Shown: positions 25,601 to 32,433, counted from the stretch's first letter. The stretch is 64,000 nucleotides of DNA from Apoderus coryli (GCA_911728435.2 OU452199.1:20966860-21030859), one strand, 5' to 3'. The notes: generated from the sequence alone by a model not told the origin. A program made the numbers and translations.

Positions 25601-27640
25601 AGATTTTGGAGGCAAATAAAAACCCTCCAGAAGTTATTAAATATTTAAGGTATTTAGTGAAGATTTTGACTAAAATTTCCGGACTAATTAATAATATATT
25701 CAATGTCTAAATTAAGTAATAAAATCGAAGAGGCAGTAAAAATCCCGAAAAAAAACTGTTTACTCTAATATCAGTTTAGAAGTCATGCTACGATTCATCA
25801 GAAAAACATTTACTTTGTATTATTTGGAATGATTATTTGTGGATTATGTGAGCTGTATTTTCACCAACAATGTTAATCAAGTAAACATGCTTTATCCTAG
25901 AATTGTTACCCCTACTAGATTAAGTAGTCTAATAAGCAAAAATGTTAGGCAATAAGCAATAAACTTTGAAATGAACTTACTTGCATTAGACACTTCTTTA
26001 ACATATTGCATCGCAATTCTTTTCAAATAATCCGCATGCTCTTCAGCCACAAAAAATCCCATAAAGTTAGGGGATGCATAGGTTTCTAACTTCAAGGCTT
26101 CATTTAGCACAGCACCTTGCTTTTCCATTACTGATTTTAACCCCTGAGCTAAATTTGGTGAATCCTCATCTGGTGCCTGAAAGTTAAACTTAATAACTAA
26201 ATTGAACTAAATCAGCGCTCGTTAACAAATATATATTTAACTTTCTTTAATTCAAACAATTCCAACAATTTTACGTAAGTAGTCCATGATAAAGTAGAAT
26301 AGAATGATGTAAGTTTTAGTGAAATAAGAGTCCACCTCCACGAAACAAATTTAATAGATTTCGGAGCATCACCCATCATCAGTGATTATTCAATTTACGA
26401 AAAGCTATTTATCATTATAATGGTTATGTTTATATTATGAGAAATGTATTAATCTCGGTATTAATGCTTCTAAATTATTTCCAGCAATTAATATATTTGT
26501 CATAATATAAACATAACTCGCTCCGAAACATGTATGGTTGAGTAATAATTTGTAGAGGAATCTATTAAGTGAATTTGTTTCGTGGAGGTGGATTTTTATT
26601 TCCTTAATAATGCAGTTCCAACTAAGCATAATTGTTTTTTTTCTTAATCGTCAAATGTTATTCGGAATTGTGAAATACAAATACAAACAAATTATTCAGA
26701 CAAAAGTATAGGACAATGAAGGTAATCTGACTGTACTATGTATACTTTGTTAATGGAAGCTGAAAACATCAGGTTCGAAATGATAGTTTCTAATTTATTG
26801 GAGTGGCCTTGAAAAGGTCACATCAAGGTTAAATTTTAATCCTTATTACGTATTCAGCGATTCACATTTTCAATGGCGTTTAATTTTGTCTCTTGTGGTC
26901 CATAACAAATTTTGATAGTTTGTTGTTTGTTTGACAAGAAAAATGTAACAAATTTGAGTAGTAGGTGATCAAGTCCTATCAGTTCAATTTAGCTGAGCTG
27001 CACTATACAAAGTGAAATGCGACTTTTAGCACATTCGGTTAAAAAATACGTTTACCAGCTACTGTATTTATGAACTTCTAAATAAATCTGTTATAATTCT
27101 TGAATCCTTTTGTCTTCCTCTAATTATTAATACCTGCGTAGGTAGTTATTTCCCTGAAAATGTGAATTCGGCATAGTACCTGTCATCAATCTAACAATAT
27201 GATAGGAAAAATAAAATAATAAATAAGTGGAATACTTACCTTAAAAAATGAAACTAAAGTTATATGCGGTGTAAAATTATGAGCACCATTCCATCCACAT
27301 AGTGTTAATGATTTGGCCCAAAACATCTGTAACTGTTCTAGAAATCTACCAGTTGGACAAGCATATAAAATGTATTCTCTTGGTGAACTGTCATCAAGAA
27401 GCGGATCATTAACATGGGCTAAAAGCCAGTCAGAAGCTAACTGAACACCTCTGTTACCGGTAGCAGCAATAGCTTTTTCACTAAAAAATGTTATACAATA
27501 CAACCGTTTTTGTACCATACATGGGGTATTTACGCTCTATGTTTGGAAAATCCCATCTGAAGCAAAATTTGCAAGGGCGTCAAATGCTGTTTGGATATTT
27601 TTGTTGGGGTGGGATTCCTTCTTGGTGGTAATGATGCCAT
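4361..27640 (-). CDS. UBASH3-like: UBASH3 / ecdysteroid-phosphate phosphatase family protein (complete, 9 exons, 646 aa)
   Basis: Nine exons joined by GT-AG introns sum to 1941 nt: 646 codons plus TAA, with every exon phase agreeing. The start [14 protein letters not shown] fits the family, and the intron after codon 35 is only 53 bp. Approximate domain order: UBA, residues 20-65; 2H-phosphoesterase, residues 70-241, with its two HxT motifs at 108-110 and 193-195; SH3, residues 242-300; histidine phosphatase (PGM), residues 385-646, with RHGE at 395-398 and the second catalytic histidine at 578 (GHSAT). All catalytic residues that I can place are present. Family members bind ubiquitin and dephosphorylate phosphotyrosine (vertebrate UBASH3A/B, or Sts); insect relatives hydrolyse ecdysteroid phosphates. 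Which substrate applies here cannot be read from sequence. Intron 3 is about 12 kb and full of transposons, yet no exon is damaged, which argues for a working gene. Confidence 0.93.
4934..5010. repeat. Perfect 34-bp inverted repeat with 9-nt loop
   Basis: Arms 4934-4967 and 4977-5010 are exact reverse complements, separated by GGATAGGAA. It lies about 80 bp upstream of a truncated LINE. It could be a very short foldback or a pre-miRNA-sized hairpin; nothing in the sequence decides this. Confidence 0.85.
5090..5632 (+). pseudogene. LINE 3' end fragment with (ATT)n tail
   Basis: A short frame (5100-5305) gives [28 protein letters not shown], the same C-terminal block seen in the longer LINE at 18.4 kb ('[18 protein letters not shown]'). 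It continues through a 3' UTR containing 'GCGAAAGCCTGTTGGGCAA' to an AATAAAG(AATT)ATT tail at 5632. The copy is 5'-truncated. Confidence 0.6.
5640..5980. other. No gene seen
   Basis: Intron 8 of the UBASH3-like gene; AT-rich and without a recognised element. Confidence 0.4.
5988..6212 (-). CDS. UBASH3-like: UBASH3-like exon 8
   Basis: Encodes [20 protein letters not shown], a near-invariant block of the UBASH3 phosphatase domain, and ends FVTR plus one base. The upstream intron shows a TTGTTATAG acceptor. Confidence 0.92.
6430..6990 (+). pseudogene. Penelope-like element remnant: RT C-terminus and GIY-YIG endonuclease
   Basis: Frame 6430-6612 reads [20 protein letters not shown] and [19 protein letters not shown], the linker between RT and endonuclease in Penelope-like elements. 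After a frame change, 6724-6860 gives [30 protein letters not shown]: the GIY and YIG motifs, the RT...R segment and the EH of a GIY-YIG nuclease. Stops and frameshifts separate the parts, so it is a dead 3' fragment, lying in intron 7 of the UBASH3-like gene on the opposite strand. Confidence 0.75.
7245..7566 (-). CDS. UBASH3-like: UBASH3-like exon 7 (phosphatase core, RHGE)
   Basis: Contains [13 protein letters not shown] with the phospho-accepting histidine, [19 protein letters not shown] and [12 protein letters not shown], all hallmarks of the branch-2 histidine phosphatase domain. Donor GTAAGA. Confidence 0.93.
7575..8200 (-). pseudogene. LINE 3' end (thumb domain and 3' UTR)
   Basis: Frame 8190-7846 on the minus strand has [35 protein letters not shown] and [20 protein letters not shown], closely parallel to the LINE at 18.4 kb. 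The 3' UTR ends at about 7575 with TTAGGCAAATAAAGC and AATAAAT repeats. It is 5'-truncated and lies within intron 6 of the UBASH3-like gene, in the same orientation as the gene. Confidence 0.7.
8690..9115 (+). pseudogene. Tc1/mariner-superfamily transposase scrap
   Basis: Frame around 8800-8900 reads [31 protein letters not shown], matching the block between the first and second catalytic Asp of insect transposases ('[15 protein letters not shown]'). Near 9060-9110 the pieces [17 protein letters not shown] and GYL look like the decayed third-Asp region. There are many disruptions. Confidence 0.55.
9149..9410 (-). CDS. UBASH3-like: UBASH3-like exon 6 (linker)
   Basis: Opens [16 protein letters not shown], the family sequence just after SH3, then a charged, less conserved linker that ends FDDAE before GTAAAC. 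A Tc1-like transposase scrap ends only about 35 bp beyond the donor. Confidence 0.9.
9668..10057. repeat. About 80-bp direct repeats flanking a tRNA-like core
   Basis: The block TTAGTTGAATATCTTTGTTT through GCGATGAGCAAAAGAG and onward is present at 9668-9746 and again at 9975-10057, with few differences. The 230 bp between them contains a tRNA-like sequence bracketed by 13-bp inverted repeats (9802-9814 and 9913-9925). It may be a small composite element or a segmental duplication. Confidence 0.6.
9829..9904 (+). tRNA. tRNA-like sequence (pseudo-tRNA or SINE head)
   Basis: A-box-like TAGTTTAATTGG and B-box GGTTCAAATCCC are spaced as in a tRNA, the T arm GTGGG/CCCAC is perfect and the acceptor arm GTGCCAC/GTGTCAC has one mismatch. 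Two extra bases between T arm and acceptor and a poor anticodon arm argue against a working tRNA. More likely it is a tRNA-derived SINE head. Confidence 0.4.
10067..10530. other. No gene seen
   Basis: Intron 5 sequence without a supported frame. Confidence 0.4.
10533..11092 (-). mobile_element. Short Tc1-like element with TIRs and a transposase N-terminus
   Basis: Ends are TACTGGGTGTTCCATAAT and the complement of ATTATGGGACACCCAGTA, bounded by TA. On the minus strand the frame from 10971 begins [20 protein letters not shown], the typical N-terminus of a widespread insect Tc1/mariner-superfamily transposase, then decays. The whole element is about 560 bp, so the catalytic domain has been deleted. 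It is a non-autonomous remnant. Confidence 0.7.
11100..12225. other. No gene seen
   Basis: Intron 5 continues. There is a purine-rich stretch with GAGGGAGGAT near 11690, but no frame or known repeat. Confidence 0.4.
12231..12385 (-). CDS. UBASH3-like: UBASH3-like exon 5 (SH3)
   Basis: Encodes [20 protein letters not shown] and [18 protein letters not shown], giving the ALYDY-like opening, the acidic RT loop and the conserved W and P of an SH3 domain. Donor GTATTT. Confidence 0.92.
12785..12885. repeat. MITE-like module with TTCCAGTTATACCGGAA palindrome
   Basis: The imperfect palindrome, then TTGATACCAAA, GAACACCCTATAT and TTTTTGGATTCC are the same series found in both arms of the inverted repeat at 57.3-58.3 kb. 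It is a partial copy. Confidence 0.6.
12860..13205 (-). pseudogene. LINE reverse-transcriptase fragment (fingers/palm)
   Basis: Minus-strand frame 13200-12960 reads [32 protein letters not shown] and [19 protein letters not shown], the RT blocks before and at the first catalytic Asp (D.SKAFD). After a frameshift, [17 protein letters not shown] follows. Both ends are missing. Confidence 0.7.
13248..13576. mobile_element. Foldback MITE, 113-115-bp arms, 101-bp centre
   Basis: Arms 13248-13362 and 13464-13576 are imperfect reverse complements starting AATAATTTCGTGGCATAGCG and including CCATGCCTCGGTCTGG. A second copy of part of the centre (CAGAGTACCATA through CATCTACAATAT) is found inverted at about 15178-15235. 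Confidence 0.75.
13710..13888 (-). CDS. UBASH3-like: UBASH3-like exon 4 (second HxT motif)
   Basis: Encodes [18 protein letters not shown], with the second HxT of the 2H fold, and ends in INGKQIHK directly before the SH3 exon. Acceptor TTTTTAG, donor GTAATT. Confidence 0.92.
14009..14301. repeat. Inverted repeat with two degenerate hammerhead-like motifs
   Basis: Arms of about 92 bp (14009-14101, 14205-14301) are reverse complements. At the inner end of each arm is a stem GCGG/CCGC followed by GAAACGTC, which fits hammerhead stem II, the GAAA core, a minimal stem III and a GTC cleavage triplet. The other half of the core reads CTTGAAAAAG rather than CTGATGA, so these are probably dead. Confidence 0.5.
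14480..15170 (+). pseudogene. LINE reverse-transcriptase fragment
   Basis: Frames in order give [68 protein letters not shown] and [20 protein letters not shown] blocks 1 to 3 of a LINE. The catalytic D..KAFD position has become NYTTAFHS. It has stops and is cut after about 14930. Confidence 0.7.
15354..15456. repeat. Perfect 28-bp inverted repeat, 47-nt loop
   Basis: Arms 15354-15381 and 15429-15456 are exact reverse complements around TATACACTATTTTCATTTC. It lies about 150 bp before a hammerhead-like motif; whether they belong to one element is unclear. Confidence 0.8.
15603..15636 (+). ncRNA. Hammerhead-like motif
   Basis: CTGATGA, a 6-bp stem II (GGGGAT/ATCCTC, with one G-U pair) and GAAAC are present in the right order. 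No convincing GTA/GTC triplet or stem I partner follows, as the sequence continues ATTCGGTATTCG. Probably a decayed Penelope-type copy. Confidence 0.45.
15660..16620. other. No gene seen
   Basis: AT-rich intron 3 sequence. Short GATATAGTATATA repeats occur near 16000-16040. No supported frame. Confidence 0.4.
16632..17325. repeat. Tandem duplication of a 349-bp MITE-like unit
   Basis: Unit 16632-16980 is followed directly by a second copy at 16981-17325, with small differences. Each unit holds AGAAGTGAATACTTCTTTC near one end and its complement GAAGTATTCACTTC near the other, i.e. terminal inverted repeats. The copies therefore look like two MITEs sharing a junction. Confidence 0.8.
17470..18230 (+). 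pseudogene. Highly decayed LINE reverse-transcriptase fragment
   Basis: Around 17638 the frame gives [15 protein letters not shown], the RT block containing the first catalytic Asp. Later pieces suggest the FADD region ([13 protein letters not shown], out of frame) and the [13 protein letters not shown] block (DLDKIEQW). Stops occur every few codons. Confidence 0.55.
18253..19905 (-). pseudogene. LINE (CR1/jockey-like) RT and C-terminal domain, 5'-truncated, open frame of 488 codons
   Basis: The longest frame of the window runs 19898-18432 on the minus strand. It encodes a nearly full [56 protein letters not shown] (first Asp), [33 protein letters not shown] (catalytic FADD), then the thumb and C-terminus [20 protein letters not shown]. 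The frame is undamaged to its stop. It ends in a 3' UTR with AATAAT at 18253. The endonuclease and ORF1 are missing, so it is a 5'-truncated insertion in intron 3 of the UBASH3-like gene. It is young enough to keep an open frame. Confidence 0.85.
19906..20152 (+). repeat. LINE 3' UTR/tail fragment
   Basis: The end GGGTGTATACCTGTTAGGCAA followed by AATTAATAAAT repeats matches the minus-strand tail of the LINE at 7575-7640. It is a short 3' scrap of the same family, abutting the 5' end of the previous LINE in opposite orientation. Confidence 0.55.
20153..21040. other. No gene seen
   Basis: AT-rich intron 3 sequence with no supported frame. Confidence 0.4.
21045..21990 (-). pseudogene. Tc1-like transposase remnant
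   Basis: Starts at a GGGTGTCCCATAAT end (21045). On the minus strand 21990-21523 reads [20 protein letters not shown] (helix-turn-helix) and [31 protein letters not shown], with the first catalytic Asp in FTDEA. The second and third Asp regions lie out of frame below 21520 (for example [12 protein letters not shown]). The far end is not clear. The neighbouring frame 22348-22019 has no recognised match and may be unrelated. Confidence 0.65.
22407..22519. repeat. About 35-bp imperfect inverted repeat
   Basis: CAATCACAGTCAGTAGTCCG near 22407 is mirrored by the complement of CGGATTACTGGCTGTGGTG near 22500; both continue to AAGATCGG/GATCTT. Probably a small MITE. Confidence 0.65.
22530..24380. 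other. No gene seen
   Basis: No supported frame. Near 23600-23660 the string GGACTTTGTCCGTGAATAAA with TAAATAAATT looks like a LINE 3' tail. The rest is AT-rich intron 3 DNA. Confidence 0.4.
24390..25466 (+). mobile_element. Tc1-like element with about 200-bp TIRs and an internally deleted transposase
   Basis: Inverted repeats of about 200 bp (24391-24605, 25268-25466) share blocks such as GAATTTTCAAAAATTATTT and GTGTATTTTTCTAATAGATA. Frame 24655-25245 encodes SISLRKRA-type helix-turn-helix, [20 protein letters not shown], then [24 protein letters not shown] with the first catalytic Asp, and [20 protein letters not shown]. It ends after [20 protein letters not shown] without the second and third Asp, so the catalytic domain has been cut by a deletion. 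It cannot move without help from another copy. Confidence 0.75.
25470..25980. other. No gene seen
   Basis: End of intron 3; nothing recognised. Confidence 0.4.
25981..26176 (-). CDS. UBASH3-like: UBASH3-like exon 3 (2H phosphoesterase middle)
   Basis: Opens with [13 protein letters not shown] and contains [19 protein letters not shown], a strongly conserved block of the family. A consensus GTAAGT donor follows. The intron after it is the 12-kb one. Confidence 0.92.
26315..26610. repeat. Decayed foldback of the 1.4-1.9 kb type, in intron 2
   Basis: The outer ends AGTCCACCTCCACGAAACAA and its complement at 26570-26590 match the foldback at 1356-1862. Each arm has lost half of its hammerhead: the left keeps CTGATGA, a short stem II and GAAA (minus, 26385-26358) but lacks the cleavage triplet; the right keeps CTCCGAAACATGTATGGTT (26521-26539) but lacks CTGATGA. 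Confidence 0.6.
26640..27235. other. No gene seen
   Basis: Intron 2 of the UBASH3-like gene; no recognised element. Confidence 0.4.
27240..27480 (-). CDS. UBASH3-like: UBASH3-like exon 2 (UBA end, first 2H motif)
   Basis: Encodes [20 protein letters not shown] of the UBA domain, the family signature [12 protein letters not shown] and the first catalytic HxT ([10 protein letters not shown]). It is bounded by a TTTTTTAG acceptor and a GTAAGT donor, and ends in phase 0. Confidence 0.93.
27534..27640 (-). CDS. UBASH3-like: UBASH3-like exon 1
   Basis: Starts at ATG (27640-27638) and reads [14 protein letters not shown] to the UBA start [13 protein letters not shown], ending in GC before a GT donor. 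The split alanine codon is completed by exon 2. No TATA box or clear initiator was recognised upstream. Confidence 0.92.
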
Positions 27641-28940
27641 GACAATTCCGATATTAACTGAGTAGTTTCAGTTACGAGTTCAGTAAATATAAGTTATTTG
27701 AAGCTTTATATGTGTCTATATAACATATACTTAACACTCAAATATAAATTAATTTTCTTAACCTTAACCACCATAAACAAACTTGTTTACTTTTTAAAGG
27801 TCATGGGTGAAATTCAAATCAATCAAAACATTAGCCTAATGACATTAAGCGTTGTTATTTGGAACCTTTTACAAACTCAGATCAGCTGGGCGGACGTGAC
27901 AACTACCGCTCACCTCACTTGCATTTCTTTATAAAAGGAACGTCATACCATTTCCTTTATAAAGTCCTTATCTTTGACTAGGAATTGCTAGTCGAAGGTC
28001 CTGGTAACTGGTCACACAATCTAAATTATCATTCGCTATAAAACATTTTGAGAGTAATTTCTGTTAGTTAACTGTCAATCAATTTTGTAAAAGGAACTTG
28101 CTTTTTTCAGTTAAACGCTGAATCGCAGCGAGGCACAGCTTAGATTAGGTCTTTGCTTGTCTAAGAGGCACACCTTATTGAATTGACACGGCATTGTCTC
28201 ACTTCTCTCCGTCCATTCTATTACCTGGTGCAAGAATCGACATGTGGTTATAATAAATTGCCAATTGCCTGTTCCCACTGTTTGTTGTTTGATTCGTGAC
28301 GTCAGCGGCTACCGGAGTTCTGTGGTCACTAAGTTAGTTTATATTTGGGCAAAATTAGTTTATCGTTTATTGTGTGCGCTGTGATTTATTTCGTATTATT
28401 AAAAAATATGTTGACTCTTTGAAGAGTTTAAAAATTGATTGGGGGTACTACAAATAATATACCGAACCTTCCTAGCGTAAATAAAATATATAAAAATATT
28501 CCTAATGCCCAGCATACAGCAGCGAGCGGTCAGCTAAATTCAAAAATGTAAAAAAATATAAGTGTTTCATAAAAGAAAAAAATGTTTGGTGTATGACATA
28601 AATATGTATACTTTTATATCGAAACTTTTTCTCTGTCTAACCGTTACAAAAGTATAAACACCCTTGTGACACTTGGATATGTAATGCAAAATTTTATAAA
28701 ATATCTAACTATTTTTAATGCAAAAACTTTTGACAAGAATATTTTTTAAGGCATCAAAAATACATTATATTTTTTCGATGAGACCGTTTTGAAATGTATT
28801 CAGCAAAATAAAACATGGACAAAGATTGTAACTCCCTAAACATAAATTTAAAATTATTGTAATAACAAAGACCTTGAATATTGCATTTTATTGTAACACT
28901 AATGTTTTAACTTTGGAAATAAAAATTGTAAATTTATAAT
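27641..28940. other. Upstream region of the UBASH3-like gene; no gene seen
   Basis: The promoter of the UBASH3-like gene should lie here, but no TATA box or initiator can be singled out. A TTTATAAAAGGAA/TTCCTTTATAAAG inverted pair lies at about 27928-27963. No frame is supported. Confidence 0.4.
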
Positions 28941-28959
28941 ATTTTACTACTGGTGGTGA

Positions 28960-28999
28960 CTGATGAGTCGTGGATCGACGAAACGGCCGTCTGGTGGAA
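28960..28999 (+). ncRNA. Hammerhead ribozyme, copy 1 (stem I cut off)
   Basis: CTGATGA, stem II GTCG/CGAC, GAAA, a 3-bp stem III (ACG/CGT) and GTC with the cleavage point after 28991. The 5' flank (CTGGTGGTGA) does not pair with the 3' side TGGTG, because this unit is truncated here. Confidence 0.7.
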
Positions 29000-29285
29000 G
29001 CATGGTGGTGTGAAATAAATTTCCAACATAACTTAAAGTCTTGTTGCTTTATGTAGCAAGCAATTCTTAAATAAAGCCTCCCTGCTAGGGGATTCGGGCG
29101 CATCTAGTGTTGGCAATAGGATATAATGGAGTTGTTACTTCTTGTCCGGCCATCGTAGTGAACTGTGTTTCACCCGGCATATTGCCTGTTCACGCTAGGT
29201 GTCGCCACAAACATCTCTTTCTCAATCAGTTCTCGTGCTAGTATAAGCTCTTTGTAAATGTTGGAAATTTAGGTCACACTGCCTG

Positions 29286-29335
29286 CCGATCACCACTGAT
29301 GAGTCGTGGATCGACGAAACGGCCGTCTGGTGGAA
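29286..29335 (+). ncRNA. Hammerhead ribozyme, copy 2 (intact)
   Basis: Stem I CACCA/TGGTG (5 bp), core CTGATGA, stem II GTCG/CGAC with TGGAT loop, GAAA, minimal stem III, GTC triplet; predicted cleavage after 29327. All conserved core positions are present and all stems pair. Confidence 0.85.
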
Positions 29336-29518
29336 GCATGGTGGTGTGAAATAAATTTCCAACATAACTTAAAGTCTTGTTGCTTTATGTAGCAAGCAAT
29401 TCTTAAAAACAGTAAAGATATACAAGAGGAAGGTTCAAAAATATGAAAATATAGTGATAATTAATATCTTCGTCATCAAGATTTATGGCGTAATCTCGAA
29501 ACCTTTCAGGTCTTTTCG

Positions 29519-29900
29519 TTGACCTACGTGCTCGTTGTGATGTCAATTTTGGAGATGGTGCTACCGGAAAAGCTGTTCATATTGTTGACGGCAATAATGA
29601 TGCTTCGGATGTTAACGTTGTTGCTGACGTCAATGATGATGTTTCTGATGTTGGTGATGATGCTGACTGTGATATTACCTAGTGATCCTGAAGCTGGTGA
29701 CACCAAAGGCGTATCTTATTCTTCAGCAGCCAACCTGTTATCAGATATATTCAAATAGCTATTATTAAATACACTTTTATTAACCGTCTCCACCAAACAA
29801 TCAACCACCGGCCCGATTTCAGCAGACGGCTGAGAACCGCACTGTTCTGGATCGTAGGCGATTCTAGAGATATGTCATGATGTACATGTTTTAACAATAT
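29519..29900. other. Low-complexity coding-like stretch
   Basis: From 29520 the GATGTTGATGATGTT-rich sequence is open in several frames on both strands because of its composition. One frame gives an Asp-rich peptide (NDASDVNVVADVNDDVSDVG). It may be an Asp-rich linker of a retroelement, but nothing proves that. Confidence 0.3.
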
Positions 29901-29924
29901 TCAGTATCTCGCCCTTTTCCTTCC

Positions 29925-30178
29925 TTTATCGGCAACCTAGACAAAAAATTAGGTTTGGCTTTTATGCACTCAATTTTATACTGAAAATTTGCTAAATAAA
30001 GAGCCCAGAGTTGCAAACGACTAGCGTATGTGTGGGATATACCTTTATATTTTCCAAAAATATGAGGTTTATGATCCGTTCTGAGAGTAAATTTAGTTCC
30101 CCATAAATATTGTTCAAACATTCTTACCCCATATACGATTCCCAATGCTTCCTTGGATGCATGTGTACTTCTTTTCAG
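29925..30178 (-). pseudogene. Ty3/gypsy retrotransposon RNase H fragment
   Basis: Minus-strand frame reads GIVYGVRMFEQYLWGTKFTL RTDHKPHIFG and SRLQLWALYLANFQYKIECI, the RNase H tether and C-terminal blocks (TDHKPL, RLQRWAL, Y.IEYI.) of Ty3/gypsy pol. One base is missing just upstream (AEKKYT / ASKEALGI). The neighbouring RT and integrase are not seen. It is an isolated relic. Confidence 0.8.
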
Positions 30179-30189
30179 CTGGCATTAAT

Positions 30190-30760
30190 GTTCGTGAGAC
30201 ACACGCAATCAGTCTCACATTTTACACGTGCCATAGCGTTGCTGTGATAGCATTATTGGATGACTTTGTTGTTATTACTAAAAGTAACGATGGATTGAAA
30301 TGAATCAATGCAATACCGCTGGCTATTTCTTTCTTGATACTTGATCATAACAACTGATTTTATTAAACTCCTTAGGTGGCCTTAGACTTTCATTTCAAAC
30401 ATTAACATTCAATTTTACGTTATTTTTATGTAAATATTTCCAGTTTTATTGAATTTTTCACGGTCCTTGTGGTTTAAGCTTTATATTTTATAACAATCTA
30501 ACCTGTAACTGTGGATAGTTTTAATTCTTGGTACAATTCTACGTCTTGTACTGCTATCCGTGCTGGTACCAGAGCTCTGACGAGGCATTAGAGGGCTGTA
30601 ACAGAAAAAAAAGATAAAAAAATTTGAAGAAAAAAACTATAAATAAATTACCTATAACTTGAGGCAATTCTTCGACGCTTTGTCGTCCTGTCCGTGATTG
30701 TTTGCAAGTTATCCAGTTGGTTTTCTGAACTAAAATGAAAAACGCGATATAACAAGGCCA
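30190..30760. other. No gene seen
   Basis: No supported frame; no recognised repeat. Confidence 0.35.
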
Positions 30761-30765
30761 ACAAA

Positions 30766-31427
30766 TTGTTGTATTTGATCCGGAAAGCATTTAGATCAAG
30801 GTCCAATGACATGATTCTGAGGCTATACAAATTGTTTGTCAGGCCGGGTCTGGAATATGCCAATAGTGTATGGTCTCCTTATTTTGTTAAGGATATTGAG
30901 GCTTTGGAGAGAGTTCAGAGAAGATTTACCAAGCTTCCACAAGCGCTGTGCCACCTGCCATATGAAGATCGGCTGAGAGCTTTGAACTTAACAACGCTTC
31001 AAGAAAGGCGTCGTCGTGGCGACTTGATACAGACGTATAAGGTTCTTAGCGGACATTACACAATAAACTTGGATCTCTTTCATCTTAATAGAAATCCGAG
31101 CCTACGTGGTAACAGCAAGAAATTGTGCAAAGAAAGATGCGCCAAGCTCGCTCGCAGAAACTTTCTATCAAATAGAGTGGTATATGAGTGGAATGATATG
31201 TCGGAGGAGGTTGTATCGGCGCCAACAGTGAATAGTTTTAAGAATAGACTGGACATTGCGCTTAAGGATCGGGGCAGCTGCATGATCCACTACTCGTTAT
31301 AGTGAATCGTCGTGTTTTTATGCACTGAGCCGAGTTTTATCTTTTATCTTTTACAAATCGGGCGACAGTCTCATCGGTTTCACCGCTTACTGTCTGAACT
31401 AATAATAATAATAATAATAATAATAAT
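30766..31427 (+). pseudogene. LINE 3' end (CR1-like), open C-terminal frame and (AAT)n tail
   Basis: A frame of 178 codons (30766-31302) encodes the thumb and C-terminus: RLYKLFVRPGLEYANSVWSP Y, IEALERVQRRFTKLPQAL, YEDRLRALNLTTLQERRRRG DLIQTYKVLSG, and a NSFKNRLDIAL end. The 3' UTR contains TCGGGCGACAGTCTCATCGG and ends in nine AAT repeats. The copy is 5'-truncated inside the thumb. It differs in sequence from the LINE at 18.4 kb, so at least two LINE families are present. Confidence 0.8.
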
Positions 31428-31473
31428 TCTTTAAATAAAGCAATTACTACAATGTTAGCTTAAACAAATTATA

Positions 31474-31746
31474 TTAACAAAATCTTTGTTTTCCAATTGT
31501 TATTCCTTCTTCAGAAAGTAAGCTGGTGCTCGATGAGGATGTATCAGATGGAATGGGAGTTTTTAGTTGCCCTGGTTGCGTTCCCTTTTTCGATCCAGAA
31601 ATACCTGGCATTGTCGGACAAACTTTAAGTTGTACAGGACCAGAGTTTTTCTTCAACAGACGCTTTCCAGGAAAATTTAAAAAATCCTCAGTTTTAAAAT
31701 GGTTCGAGCCCACTAACTTAAATGGTTTCCATACCCAATTTTCTGG
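31474..31746 (-). CDS. Terminal exon with C-terminal half of a THAP-like domain
   Basis: A minus-strand frame opens after a TTCAG acceptor and runs 90 codons to TAA. It begins PENWVWKPFKLVGSNHFKTE DFLN, then GKRLLKKNSGPVQL: the W, P, HF and 'L+..A.P' elements of a THAP zinc finger, but with Gly where the zinc-binding Cys of C-x-x-H should be. The remainder (QPGQLKTPIPSDTSSSSTSL) is Ser/Thr-rich. The upstream exon with the first two Cys was not found. It could be the last exon of a diverged host THAP gene or of a P-element-like transposon. Confidence 0.5.
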   Translation of the reverse strand, partial: PENWVWKPFKLVGSNHFKTEDFLNFPGKRLLKKNSGPVQLKVCPTMPGISGSKKGTQPGQLKTPIPSDTSSSSTSLLSEEGITIGKQRFC

Positions 31747-31754
31747 CTGAATTC

Positions 31755-32430
31755 CCTACGTAGTAAGCCATATATAGTATTTGTATAGATAAATAAATAC
31801 AAGCCTTAGCAATTGAAATAATTAGTATTTTGTCTTTAGGTATTAAAGTTTACTACCAATCAATCCAGATTTGAATACACGACACTGCATTTTTGGTTAT
31901 GCTCACATTATTACCGACTGATGAAATGAAATTCTGAAATTCCTTCTGTGCAACGTTTTCTATAGTTTTTGCACGATTTAAGGTTAAGTAGAGTAGCTTT
32001 AAGCTAGACTTCGCCTGTTTAGTGGTCGTGTGTGTTTTTTGCTTGGGTGCTTCCCAACATGAATATGTATTTACTTTGCAAATAAAGACGATTTATTATT
32101 ATTGTTTTACAACACAAGCCATTGTTTATAGTACTTACACAAACACTAAAACGATCAAAACCAACAAATCACAAACAAATTAAAACGAAAATCCTAACGA
32201 ATATAATATTAAACAAACAATATAAACATAAACCGTTTTCAGTTTTCAAACTAAAGACAGACGGTCTACAATTTGCAGCTGCCAACATAAAACAGCGGAC
32301 TCTTATTGGCCGGAATTAAAGTTTCCCGCTTTAATAGACGAATCATAGTTTAACAGCACATTTGTTTTCCGACAGTTGGCACGACAACAAGGAACATGGC
32401 GGCACCCGTACCGTCCTCGGAAAAACGTAT
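31755..32430. other. No gene seen
   Basis: Around 31980-32100 there is a LINE-like 3' tail with TTAAGCTAGACTTCGCCTGT and AATAAAGACG, then (TTATTATT). It resembles the tail at 3550-3700. Nothing else is recognised. Confidence 0.4.
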
Positions 32431-32433
32431 ACG

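Larger units (their letters stand above)
28958..29404 (+). repeat. Hammerhead-ribozyme repeat, partial dimer of a 336-bp unit
   Basis: A 3' portion starting at CTGATGAG (28960) is followed by a full unit and the beginning of another: the string from CTGATGAG to GCAAGCAATTCTTAA occurs at 28960-29068 and again at 29296-29404, exactly 336 bp apart. Each carries a hammerhead. Tandem units joined by hammerheads are the hallmark of retrozyme-like retroelements and of hammerhead satellites: the transcript can cut itself into unit-length RNA. No protein is encoded. Confidence 0.8.

Noticed and set aside
29519..29758. Met-rich open frame (LLLTSMMMFLMLVMM)
   Set aside because: It comes from a GATGTT-rich low-complexity tract that is open in several frames on both strands.
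31400..31427. Microsatellite as an independent feature
   Set aside because: The AAT run is the tail of the LINE at 30.8 kb.
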